In this document: positions 1 through 6,070 of the stretch, piece by piece
Numbering within the stretch: the first letter of the stretch is position 1
Layout of the letters: every line of letters begins with the position of its first letter
Assembly (NCBI GenBank): GCA_963977945.1
Contig: CAXBQO010000050.1
Span: 1-7,686 of the forward strand
Direction: 5' to 3'
Source: CALMJB01 sp963977945
GTDB lineage: Bacteria > Actinomycetota > Actinomycetes > Nanopelagicales > Nanopelagicaceae
Length of the DNA: 7,686 nt
Made by a program: the position numbers and the translations under genes
The notes under the pieces: generated by a model
Seen by the model: the letters and a program-made list of their open reading frames with translations, nothing else
Told to the model about the DNA's origin: nothing
Databases searched by the model: none

Positions 1-319
1 ATGACATCGGGTGAAACACCACTTGTGCCTTTTTCTGGGCTGCTATTTCGCTGATGAAACCGCCATTGATGATTTCAAAGTCTTTGCAGATTGGACACTG
101 AAAATCGAAATAGATATCAACTTTTGGAGTCGCGGTTGGATTAAAAACAATTCCATAACCTTTATCGGCGGCAACTGTGGGAGGTAGTGGCACATTTTTA
201 GCGCTTTGATTTGAGTAGTATGAAAAACCCGCACCTACCAACAAGATTAACAGCAACATACCAACTACTAGATTTCTAGTGCCGGTGTCTTTTTTAGGTT
301 TGAATTCTTCTCTGCTCAT
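1..319 (-). CDS. Membrane-anchored DsbA/thioredoxin-fold protein (3' end outside window)
   Basis: The first 106 residues are visible, read from the ATG at 319-317; the C-terminal part lies beyond base 1. Residues 1-16 are charged and cytoplasmic-like. A hydrophobic helix at about 17-35 acts as a signal anchor, followed by a short linker. A thioredoxin-type segment then begins around residue 66 (KVDIYFDFQC) with the redox motif Cys75-Pro-Ile-Cys78, typical of the DsbA-like Thioredoxin_4 group. The predicted role is thiol-disulfide exchange on the outer face of the membrane. It starts 19 bases after the stop of the MauE-like gene and is very probably co-transcribed with it; that gene is a plausible redox partner. 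No strong ribosome binding site is visible before the ATG. The family assignment rests on the anchor plus CPIC and its flanking residues. The cis-Pro loop and the second half of the fold cannot be checked, so direction (oxidase, reductase or isomerase) is unknown. Confidence 0.85.
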   Translation of the reverse strand, partial: MSREEFKPKKDTGTRNLVVGMLLLILLVGAGFSYYSNQSAKNVPLPPTVAADKGYGIVFNPTATPKVDIYFDFQCPICKDFEIINGGFISEIAAQKKAQVVFHPMS

Positions 320-338
320 AATATGGGTTAAGTCTATT

Positions 339-830
339 TTAGATTTTATCTATTCCAAATTTGCCACGCGGAAAACGATAAGCATAAAGTCCCATCAACA
401 TAAATCCGATATCGCGAAAAATCTCAGCTAAATATTTGGTTTCTCCTTGAGCAACTTTGCCACCACCACCAAAACAACCACAATCAATACTTAAGCCTCG
501 TAATCCTGCTTGAGATATTGCAAGTATGAAAAGCAACATAACTGCAGCCGACAACAAACCCGCTACTCGAACAAATGCGCCCAACATTAATATCAAACCA
601 ATTGCGATTTCTGACCAAGGCAAAACAAATCCAAAAAAATTTGCGACTGGAATTGGTAAAACTTCATATGCTCTTACCGCCATTGCAGATTTTTGCGGAT
701 TCACCGCCTTTAATCCACCAGCAATTATTAAAACCGAACCTAGTCCAATTCGGACTAACAATGTGATCCAAGGTTGAAATTTTTCATGCCAAATTAAAAA
801 TTGGGATTTAAACTTTGAATCAGCCAACAC
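339..830 (-). CDS. MauE/DoxX-like four-helix membrane protein
   Basis: This 163-residue integral membrane protein has hydrophobic segments at about 22-40, 65-85, 88-106 and 138-151. The N-terminal helix pattern (LLVRIGLGSVLIIAGGLKA) and the LPWSEIAIGL segment are typical of MauE/DoxX-like proteins. Between helices 3 and 4 is a Ser-Ile-Asp-Cys117-Gly-Cys119-Phe-Gly motif, characteristic of the MauE-like subgroup and a likely redox-active cysteine pair. In methylamine utilisation, MauE works with the thioredoxin-like MauD in disulfide formation. Here a DsbA-like gene follows directly, so a general envelope thiol-redox role is inferred; nothing suggests methylamine metabolism. The start is GTG at 830-828, overlapping the end of trpA by 11 bases. 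It is supported by a good Shine-Dalgarno-like GAAGGGG six bases upstream and by the absence of an in-frame ATG before residue 50. Substrate and electron acceptor are not evident. Confidence 0.85.
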   Translation of the reverse strand: MLADSKFKSQFLIWHEKFQPWITLLVRIGLGSVLIIAGGLKAVNPQKSAMAVRAYEVLPIPVANFFGFVLPWSEIAIGLILMLGAFVRVAGLLSAAVMLLFILAISQAGLRGLSIDCGCFGGGGKVAQGETKYLAEIFRDIGFMLMGLYAYRFPRGKFGIDKI

Positions 831-1623
831 TTCTGACCCCTTCTGACAATTGCTGCGCCAATTGTTTTACATCGGCAAGTGCTTTTTGTTTATCAGTATT
901 TGCAAGAATCAACTTGATAAATGCCGAACCAACAATTACACCGTCGGCATACTGTGCCACCTCTTTTGCTTGTTCGCGATTTGAAACTCCAAGACCAACC
1001 GCAACTGGGAGATTGCTGAATTTTCTAATGCGGGTGACTAAATCTTTTGCTTGACTTGAAACTGCAGTACGAGTTCCGGTGACTCCCATAATGCTGGCGG
1101 CATAAATGAATCCGGTGCAAAGTTTTGTAACCTGCGCCAATCTTTCATCTGAAGTATTCGGCGCAACCACAAAAATTGAATCAATTTCAGTTTTTCTGCA
1201 ATTTGTTATCCACTCCCCTGATTCATCAATCGTTAAATCGGGCGTGATTACTCCGGCGCCATTAATGCTCTTCATTTTTGTTAAAAATTTATCTGATCCG
1301 TATCGCTCAATTGGATTCCAGTAACTCATCACAACTGCTGGCACATTAAGTTTTGCTACATCTGCCTGCAGAGACAACACATCTTCTGCCTTAGTTTTAT
1401 TGTGTAATGAGATTTCACTTGCCTGTTGAATTATCGGGCCATCCATTACCGGATCAGAGTAAGGAAAACCAACTTCAACAGCATCAACGCCACCATCAAT
1501 CATGGCTTTGATAAATTCAATTGATTCGAGTTTGCTAGGAAATCCTGCCGGCAAATATCCAATTAGAGCCGCACGTTTTTCCGCTTTAGTTTTAGCGAAA
1601 AGTTCGGAAAGTTTTGTGTTCAA
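820..1623 (-). CDS. trpA: Tryptophan synthase alpha subunit
   Basis: TrpA cleaves indole-3-glycerol phosphate to indole and glyceraldehyde 3-phosphate, and passes indole through a tunnel to TrpB in the cytoplasmic alpha2-beta2 complex. The protein is a TIM barrel of 267 residues from the chosen start, the usual family length. The catalytic pair is visible as Glu50 in AVEVGFPYSDP and Asp61 in VMDGP, nearly matching enterobacterial Glu49 and Asp60. The PDLT loop and the MGVTGTRT phosphate-binding loop are also present. No ATG occurs near the N-terminus. The frame is open upstream to a TTG at 1650, which would give 276 residues and overlap trpB by 26 bases. I prefer the TTG at 1623-1621 because it lies one base after the trpB stop, suggesting translational coupling, and gives the canonical start before LSELFAKTKAEKRAALIGY. 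Neither start has a convincing Shine-Dalgarno. The stop at 820 lies inside the next gene. Confidence 0.95.
   Translation of the reverse strand: MNTKLSELFAKTKAEKRAALIGYLPAGFPSKLESIEFIKAMIDGGVDAVEVGFPYSDPVMDGPIIQQASEISLHNKTKAEDVLSLQADVAKLNVPAVVMSYWNPIERYGSDKFLTKMKSINGAGVITPDLTIDESGEWITNCRKTEIDSIFVVAPNTSDERLAQVTKLCTGFIYAASIMGVTGTRTAVSSQAKDLVTRIRKFSNLPVAVGLGVSNREQAKEVAQYADGVIVGSAFIKLILANTDKQKALADVKQLAQQLSEGVRSVG
837..843 (-). promoter_or_regulatory. Ribosome binding site of the MauE-like gene
   Basis: On the minus strand this reads GAAGGGG, six bases before the GTG start at 830. It lies inside the 3' end of trpA. It is the clearest Shine-Dalgarno-like element I see in the window, and it fixes the GTG as start despite the 11-base overlap with trpA. 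Confidence 0.6.
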
Positions 1624-1624
1624 T

Positions 1625-2854
1625 TCAATTCGCAGATTTAGAAAACCCAAAATATTCAGCAGCGGTATTTACATCTTTATCGCCACGGCCAGATAGGTTT
1701 ATCAAAATTATGGAATCAGTTCCCTTTGTCTTTGCTAATTCATTACCAATTTGCAAAGCGCCTGCTAACGCATGAGCGGTTTCAATTGCTGGAATTATTC
1801 CTTCGGTCTTGCACAGTAATGAAAATGCATACATCGCTTGATCGTCGTTGATTGGTAGATATTCAGCTCGGCCAATATCTTTTAAGTAAGCATGCTCTGG
1901 ACCAACGCCTGGATAATCTAAGCCGGCAGAAATTGAATGTGATTCTTTAGTTTGTCCATCGGCGTCTTGTAATACATAAGTGCGAGCGCCATGCAGTACG
2001 CCTTTGCTGCCACCTGAAATGCTTGCCGCGTGTTCGCCAGTTTCGATTCCTTTTCCGCCAGCTTCTAAACCAATTAAGCGAACAGATTTGTCGCCAACAA
2101 AAGCATGGAAAATTCCAATTGCATTTGATCCGCCGCCAACACAAGCTAAGACCGCATCTGGTAAACGACCAGTTAGCTCTTTAATTTGAATTTTTGCTTC
2201 TTCACCAATTATTTTTTGAAAATCTCTCACCATTTCTGGAAATGGATGTGGCCCGGCAACTGTGCCTAATAAGTAATGTGTGGTTTGAACATTAGTCACC
2301 CAGTCGCGCATTGCTTCATTAATTGCATCTTTCAAAGTTTTAGAACCTTGAGTAACTGGCACAACTGTTGCACCTAACATTTTCATGCGGGCAACATTTA
2401 ATTCTTGTCTTTGGGTGTCGGTTTCCCCCATGTAAACCACACACTCCAAACCAAGTAATGCAGCTGCAGTCGCCGAAGCAACGCCATGCTGACCGGCACC
2501 AGTTTCGGCAATTATCCTTTTCTTACCCATTCGTTTTGCGAGTAAAGCTTGACCAAGCACATTATTAATTTTGTGACTACCTGTGTGGTTTAAATCTTCT
2601 CGCTTTAAAAATATTCTTACATTGCCCGCGTATGCAGCAAATCTTTTAGCTTCAGTAATGATGCTGGGACGACCAGAATAGGTCTTATGAAGTTGCGCTA
2701 GTTCTTTCTGAAATTCTGGATCAGCTTTTGCATTTTCATGAGCGGTAGCTAATTCATCCAGGGCAGACACCAACGCTTCTGGAACAAAACGTCCACCAAA
2801 ATCGCCAAAGTGGCCAACCAACTTTGAAGTATCTTTGGAATTTTGCGAAGTCAT
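1625..2854 (-). CDS. trpB: Tryptophan synthase beta subunit
   Basis: TrpB is the pyridoxal-phosphate subunit that condenses indole with L-serine to give L-tryptophan. The 409-residue protein is full length for the standard TrpB1 family (about 400 residues). It opens with the conserved GDFGGRFVPE (residues 17-26). The PLP-binding lysine is Lys95 in HTGSHKINN; the catalytic glutamate is Glu117 in AETGAGQHG; the phosphate-binding loop is GGGSNAIG (240-247); the conserved LSGRGDKD lies at 387-394 near the C-terminus. Nothing looks degraded. The ATG at 2854-2852 is the natural start and lies 21 bases after the trpC stop, with no strong Shine-Dalgarno. The gene sits between trpC and trpA, as expected for an actinobacterial trp cluster, and is almost certainly translated together with trpA. 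Confidence 0.98.
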   Translation of the reverse strand: MTSQNSKDTSKLVGHFGDFGGRFVPEALVSALDELATAHENAKADPEFQKELAQLHKTYSGRPSIITEAKRFAAYAGNVRIFLKREDLNHTGSHKINNVLGQALLAKRMGKKRIIAETGAGQHGVASATAAALLGLECVVYMGETDTQRQELNVARMKMLGATVVPVTQGSKTLKDAINEAMRDWVTNVQTTHYLLGTVAGPHPFPEMVRDFQKIIGEEAKIQIKELTGRLPDAVLACVGGGSNAIGIFHAFVGDKSVRLIGLEAGGKGIETGEHAASISGGSKGVLHGARTYVLQDADGQTKESHSISAGLDYPGVGPEHAYLKDIGRAEYLPINDDQAMYAFSLLCKTEGIIPAIETAHALAGALQIGNELAKTKGTDSIILINLSGRGDKDVNTAAEYFGFSKSAN

Positions 2855-2875
2855 AACAAGAAGTTTAGTGGTTTA

Positions 2876-3811
2876 TTAATCTTGAAGCAGTTCAAATATC
2901 TTTTTAGCCGGATCCTCCGCTTTAACTAACGATTCACCGACCAATATTGCATCGGTACCAAGCTGTTCTAGTCGTTTTACCTGTTCTCGAGAATATATTC
3001 CAGATTCAGCAACTTTAATAACGTTGTCTGGAATTCTTGGTAGTAGTTCCGCAAAATTTGATTCATCGACTTCTAAGGTTTTTAAATTTCTAGCGTTAAC
3101 TCCAATAATTTTTGGATTCAATTTCATAGCCGTTTCTAATTCGGCATTATTATGAACTTCAACCAATACTTCTAAACCGATTTCTTTCGCCAATGAATAT
3201 AGATTTCTTAATTTTTGCTCTTCCAATGCTGCAACAATCAACAACATTAAATCGGCACCAATCAATTTAGTTTCTTTCACTTGAAATTCAGTTGCTATGA
3301 AATCTTTTCGCAACACGGGAATTTCTACCGCGGCTCGTACCGCTACCAAATCTGAAATTTCACCTTTAAATCTACGCTGCTCTGTTAAAACGCTAATTAA
3401 GTTGGCACCAGCTGTCTCATAAGTTTTTGCAAGTTTCACTGGATCAGAAATCTTTGCTAAATCACCTTTGCTTGGGGAAGATCGCTTTACTTCAGCGATC
3501 AAACGCACCCGTGAATCTCTGATTGCGGTTTGATTTTTAGATTTAGAAAGAGCTGAAATAACATCACGAGTTTTTGGAGATTTTGAAAGTTCTGAGTTAT
3601 TGATCTCACGCTCTCGAGATTTGGCATCGGCAATAGCGCCTTCGACAATCTGCATCAAAACATTAGAAGTTGGATCTACCCCAGCACTTAGAGCAGACCA
3701 AGTACTTTTTGGTTTTGATTGATATTTTGATTTGGATTTGCCGCCACTTTTTTTAAGCAAAAAGATAATCGCAATAATCGCGACGAGAAGTAATAGCAAG
3801 TTAGTTAACAT
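2876..3811 (-). CDS. trpC: Indole-3-glycerol phosphate synthase with membrane-helix N-terminal extension
   Basis: This enzyme converts carboxyphenylaminodeoxyribulose phosphate (CdRP) to indole-3-glycerol phosphate. From the ATG at 3811-3809 the protein has 311 residues, whereas the family usually has about 255-270. Residues 53-311 form a complete IGPS TIM barrel. Catalytic residues are in place: Lys109 (EVKRSSPSKG), Lys169 (LRKDF), Glu218 (VEVHN), Asn239 (GVNARNL), and Glu269-Ser270 (AESG). Residues 1-52 are extra: a hydrophobic helix at about 2-19, a basic Lys/Ser-rich linker at 20-36, and a W38..L41..G44.D46-P47-T48 tail. If the ATG at 3811 is used, the enzyme would be tethered to the membrane facing the cytoplasm. 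The ATG overlaps the trpE end by 11 bases. An internal ATG at 3655-3653 (Met53) would yield a normal soluble 259-residue TrpC, so two forms are possible. A TTG at 3841 is an unlikely longer start. Confidence 0.95.
   Translation of the reverse strand: MLTNLLLLLVAIIAIIFLLKKSGGKSKSKYQSKPKSTWSALSAGVDPTSNVLMQIVEGAIADAKSREREINNSELSKSPKTRDVISALSKSKNQTAIRDSRVRLIAEVKRSSPSKGDLAKISDPVKLAKTYETAGANLISVLTEQRRFKGEISDLVAVRAAVEIPVLRKDFIATEFQVKETKLIGADLMLLIVAALEEQKLRNLYSLAKEIGLEVLVEVHNNAELETAMKLNPKIIGVNARNLKTLEVDESNFAELLPRIPDNVIKVAESGIYSREQVKRLEQLGTDAILVGESLVKAEDPAKKIFELLQD
3656..3811 (-). other. TrpC N-terminal extension, possible remnant of the trp-operon membrane protein
   Basis: This segment encodes the 52 residues before the canonical TrpC start. 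It is read in the same frame as TrpC without an intervening stop. It contains one strongly hydrophobic stretch (LLLLLVAIIAIIFLL), then KKSGGKSKSK and a W..L..G.DPT motif at residues 38-48. Many actinobacteria have a separate multi-helix membrane protein gene between trpE and trpC (the Trp_oprn_chp / TIGR02234 family). As I remember that family, its C-terminus ends in a similar W..L..G.DPT tail. The position and tail suggest this is the last helix and tail of that protein, shrunk and fused. The homology is inference and was not searched. Confidence 0.55.
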
Positions 3812-5303
3812 TTGAGTTTGCACCAGCAACAGCACTAGCAACTGCCCCTAATACTGCGGCCGCCTTATTTAAACATTCCTGATTTTCCATTGTTGGATCA
3901 GAATCTGCCACGATTCCCGCGCCAGCTTGTACATATGCAACTTTATTTTTTATGACCGCAGTACGAATAGCGATGCAGGTATCGGCATTGCCAGTGAAAT
4001 CTATATAGCCAATTGCTCCACCATAAATGCCACGACGAGTCACTTCATGCTCATCGATAATTTCCATCGCACGTGGTTTTGGCGCACCAGATAATGTTCC
4101 GGCAGGAAATACCGACAAAATAACATCAAGCACAGAATTCTTTTGATCAATGGTGCCATTAACAGTTGAAACAATGTGCATGACATGTGAGTATTTTTCA
4201 ATTTGCATAAATTCTGAAACTTCAACTGATCCCGCTACGCATACTCGACCTAAATCATTTCGCCCTAAGTCCACGAGCATTAAATGTTCGGCGCGCTCTT
4301 TTGGATCGGCCAATAATTCCTTTGCCACTTGCTCATCAATTTTTGGATCAACATTTCTTGGTCTGGTGCCAGCAATTGGATGAATCAATGCCTGATCATC
4401 AGTTATTTTTACAAGTGCTTCAGGGCTAGAACCTACGATATTTAAATCATCATGAAATCTAAACAAATACATGTATGGACTTGGATTTTGCCCGCGCAAA
4501 GTTCGGTATACATCGAGCGCATCTACCTCACATTTGGCCGAAAATCTTTGCGATAGAACTACTTGAAACGCTTCGCCTCGGATAATTTCATTTTTAATTT
4601 GTTTCACTTTTTCGACAAACTGTTCATCAGAAATTGTTCGCTCAAACTTTGGGGCGATTTTTTCTGGCAGATTTGCCGATGATGCCGGGCTACTTTTCAT
4701 TAAATCATCTGACATTTTGGCAAGTCGTTTGAGTGCATCTTCGTACGCCCAATCAACTCGCTCAGAGCTGCCATCCCAATTAATTGCATTTGCAATTAAA
4801 GTCACGCTGGCCTCTTTATGATCATAGACAGCTAAGTCCGAGGTAAGGATGAAAGCTAATTCTGGAACTCCGACATCATCAGGTTTTTGATTTGGTAATT
4901 TTTCTAATCGGCGAACAATTTCGTAACTTAAAAAACCAACAAGTCCACCGGTAAGCGGAGGTAAACCCGGTAATTTAGGAGAACGAAGATGCGTAGCGGA
5001 AATATCTAAAGCCTTAAGTGGATCAATTCCACTTGGTGCACCAGCTGGCGCTGTTCCTATCCAAGTAGCTGCACCATTTTTTTCAGACAAGATGCTAGAA
5101 CTTGAAACTCCAATAAATGAATATCTAGCCCACCGACCTCCGTGTTCTGCTGATTCCAATAAAAAAGTTCCGGTCTTATTTTGAGCTAACTTTCGATAAA
5201 TGGATAACGGAGTTTCAGCGTCTGCCAATAATTTTTTGGCAACAGGAATTACATTAAATTCTTTTGCAAACTCTCGAAATTGTTCAATGGAGATTGGTAG
5301 CAC
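3801..5303 (-). CDS. trpE: Anthranilate synthase component I
   Basis: TrpE makes anthranilate from chorismate, with ammonia normally delivered by a TrpG glutamine amidotransferase that is not in this window. The 500-residue protein has the N-terminal regulatory domain (about 1-170) and the C-terminal chorismate-binding domain (about 225-485). The tryptophan feedback motif LLES is at 48-51, so allosteric inhibition is probably retained. Chorismate/Mg-site motifs include HPIAGTRPR (308-316), EHLMLVDLGRNDLGRV (339-354), FPAGTLSGAPKPRAMEII (399-416) and GAGIVADSDP with downstream glutamates (461-476). It ends without a fused amidotransferase domain. The start is GTG at 5303-5301; no nearby in-frame ATG exists, and the N-terminus aligns with the family pattern (FREFAKEFNVIPVAKKLLADAETP). 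The gap to the upstream isomerase gene is 34 bases, too short for a leader-peptide attenuator, with only a weak AGGCAG upstream. Paralogues such as PabB or menaquinone/salicylate synthases are unlikely given LLES and the trp context. Confidence 0.97.
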   Translation of the reverse strand: MLPISIEQFREFAKEFNVIPVAKKLLADAETPLSIYRKLAQNKTGTFLLESAEHGGRWARYSFIGVSSSSILSEKNGAATWIGTAPAGAPSGIDPLKALDISATHLRSPKLPGLPPLTGGLVGFLSYEIVRRLEKLPNQKPDDVGVPELAFILTSDLAVYDHKEASVTLIANAINWDGSSERVDWAYEDALKRLAKMSDDLMKSSPASSANLPEKIAPKFERTISDEQFVEKVKQIKNEIIRGEAFQVVLSQRFSAKCEVDALDVYRTLRGQNPSPYMYLFRFHDDLNIVGSSPEALVKITDDQALIHPIAGTRPRNVDPKIDEQVAKELLADPKERAEHLMLVDLGRNDLGRVCVAGSVEVSEFMQIEKYSHVMHIVSTVNGTIDQKNSVLDVILSVFPAGTLSGAPKPRAMEIIDEHEVTRRGIYGGAIGYIDFTGNADTCIAIRTAVIKNKVAYVQAGAGIVADSDPTMENQECLNKAAAVLGAVASAVAGANSNVN

Positions 5304-5337
5304 TGACTAATTCTGCCTGAAATTTTTTTTTGAGGAG

Positions 5338-6042
5338 TTAAGCCAGTAGTTGAAGTGATTTTTCAACATCAATGAGACCATCTAATAACGCCCGACCAAC
5401 GATTACGCCAGCGAGGATTGATAGACCTGCAAGCTGTAGATTTTTTAATGTGGTTAAATCTTGATAATTGCTGACACCGCCACTTGCGATAATTTCAATT
5501 TTTGGTGAAATAGCAAAACATTTTTCTGCTACATCTTGTAACAACTGAACATTTGGTCCAGATAGTGCGCTGTCAGAATCAACATCAGTAATAACAAATC
5601 GAGTGGCGCCTAATTTAAGAAGCTGTGACAGAACTTTTGAATAATCACCTAACTGATTATTACTGCCCCGCGGAACTACGTTGCCATCTTTTACATCCAG
5701 ACTTATTGCTAACCGCTCGCCGAATTTTGCGAAAGCAGTTTCTAGAAATTTAACATCGGCAATTGAATCGGCACTTAAATTAATTCGGGATGGAGTTTTA
5801 AATATTGCAGAAGTTAATGATTTCTCATCGTAAATACCGCCAGAAAGTTGAAAATTAACTTGATGCTCTGCAATTAATTCACTAATAACTTCATCGTTAT
5901 TCCCAGTTTTATAAGCCCGGTCTAGGTCAACTAGGTGAATCCATTTAGCTCCAGCCTTAACGTATTTAGAAATTAAATTGCTGGGGTCGGTTTGATTAAG
6001 GCTTACGCCATTTCGAATATCTACCGCAGGAAGAAATAACAT
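5338..6042 (-). CDS. hisA: HisA/PriA-family phosphoribosyl isomerase, probably serving as TrpF
   Basis: This 234-residue TIM-barrel isomerase belongs to the HisA/PriA family. In actinobacteria PriA does both the HisA reaction (ProFAR to PRFAR) and the TrpF reaction (phosphoribosylanthranilate to CdRP). Visible motifs are LPAVDIRNG with base Asp8, WIHLVDLDRAY (34-44), LSGGI (66-70), Asp116 in SLDVKDG, the presumed acid Asp157 in TDVDSDSAL, ASGGVS (186-191) and GVIVGRAL (212-219). Oddities: between Asp8 and Trp34 there are about 11 fewer residues than in PriA, the VRLVQG segment reads VSLNQT (so PriA Arg19 becomes Ser14), the loop-5 RGW reads RGS (125-127), and the usual DGT reads DSA (157-159). 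The setting, directly before trpE and without other his genes, favours a TrpF role; ProFAR activity may be reduced or lost. The ATG at 6042, 28 bases after dnaE, gives the usual MLxLPAVD start; the TTG at 6060 is less likely. Confidence 0.88.
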   Translation of the reverse strand: MLFLPAVDIRNGVSLNQTDPSNLISKYVKAGAKWIHLVDLDRAYKTGNNDEVISELIAEHQVNFQLSGGIYDEKSLTSAIFKTPSRINLSADSIADVKFLETAFAKFGERLAISLDVKDGNVVPRGSNNQLGDYSKVLSQLLKLGATRFVITDVDSDSALSGPNVQLLQDVAEKCFAISPKIEIIASGGVSNYQDLTTLKNLQLAGLSILAGVIVGRALLDGLIDVEKSLQLLA

Positions 6043-6070
6043 TTTCAGAGTTTGCTTCAAAATTTTCTAG

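Noticed and set aside
526..777. An 83-codon open frame on the plus strand inside the MauE-like gene.
   Set aside because: It lies wholly opposite a well-supported membrane protein gene, has no family-like features and is one of several short antisense frames expected in this composition.
1947..2144. A 65-codon minus-strand frame inside trpB, rich in Trp and Arg.
   Set aside because: It overlaps the conserved core of trpB in another frame and its composition is typical of an out-of-frame shadow.
3812..3841. A longer TrpC starting from TTG at 3841.
   Set aside because: The ATG at 3811 sits directly before the hydrophobic helix and gives a short 11-base overlap with trpE; the extra ten residues add no recognisable feature.
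5322..5337. A run of nine T on the plus strand (A on the minus strand) between the isomerase gene and trpE, considered as a terminator or regulatory element.
   Set aside because: On the transcribed strand it is an A-run and there is no hairpin beside it. The 34-base gap also leaves no room for a leader peptide or attenuator.
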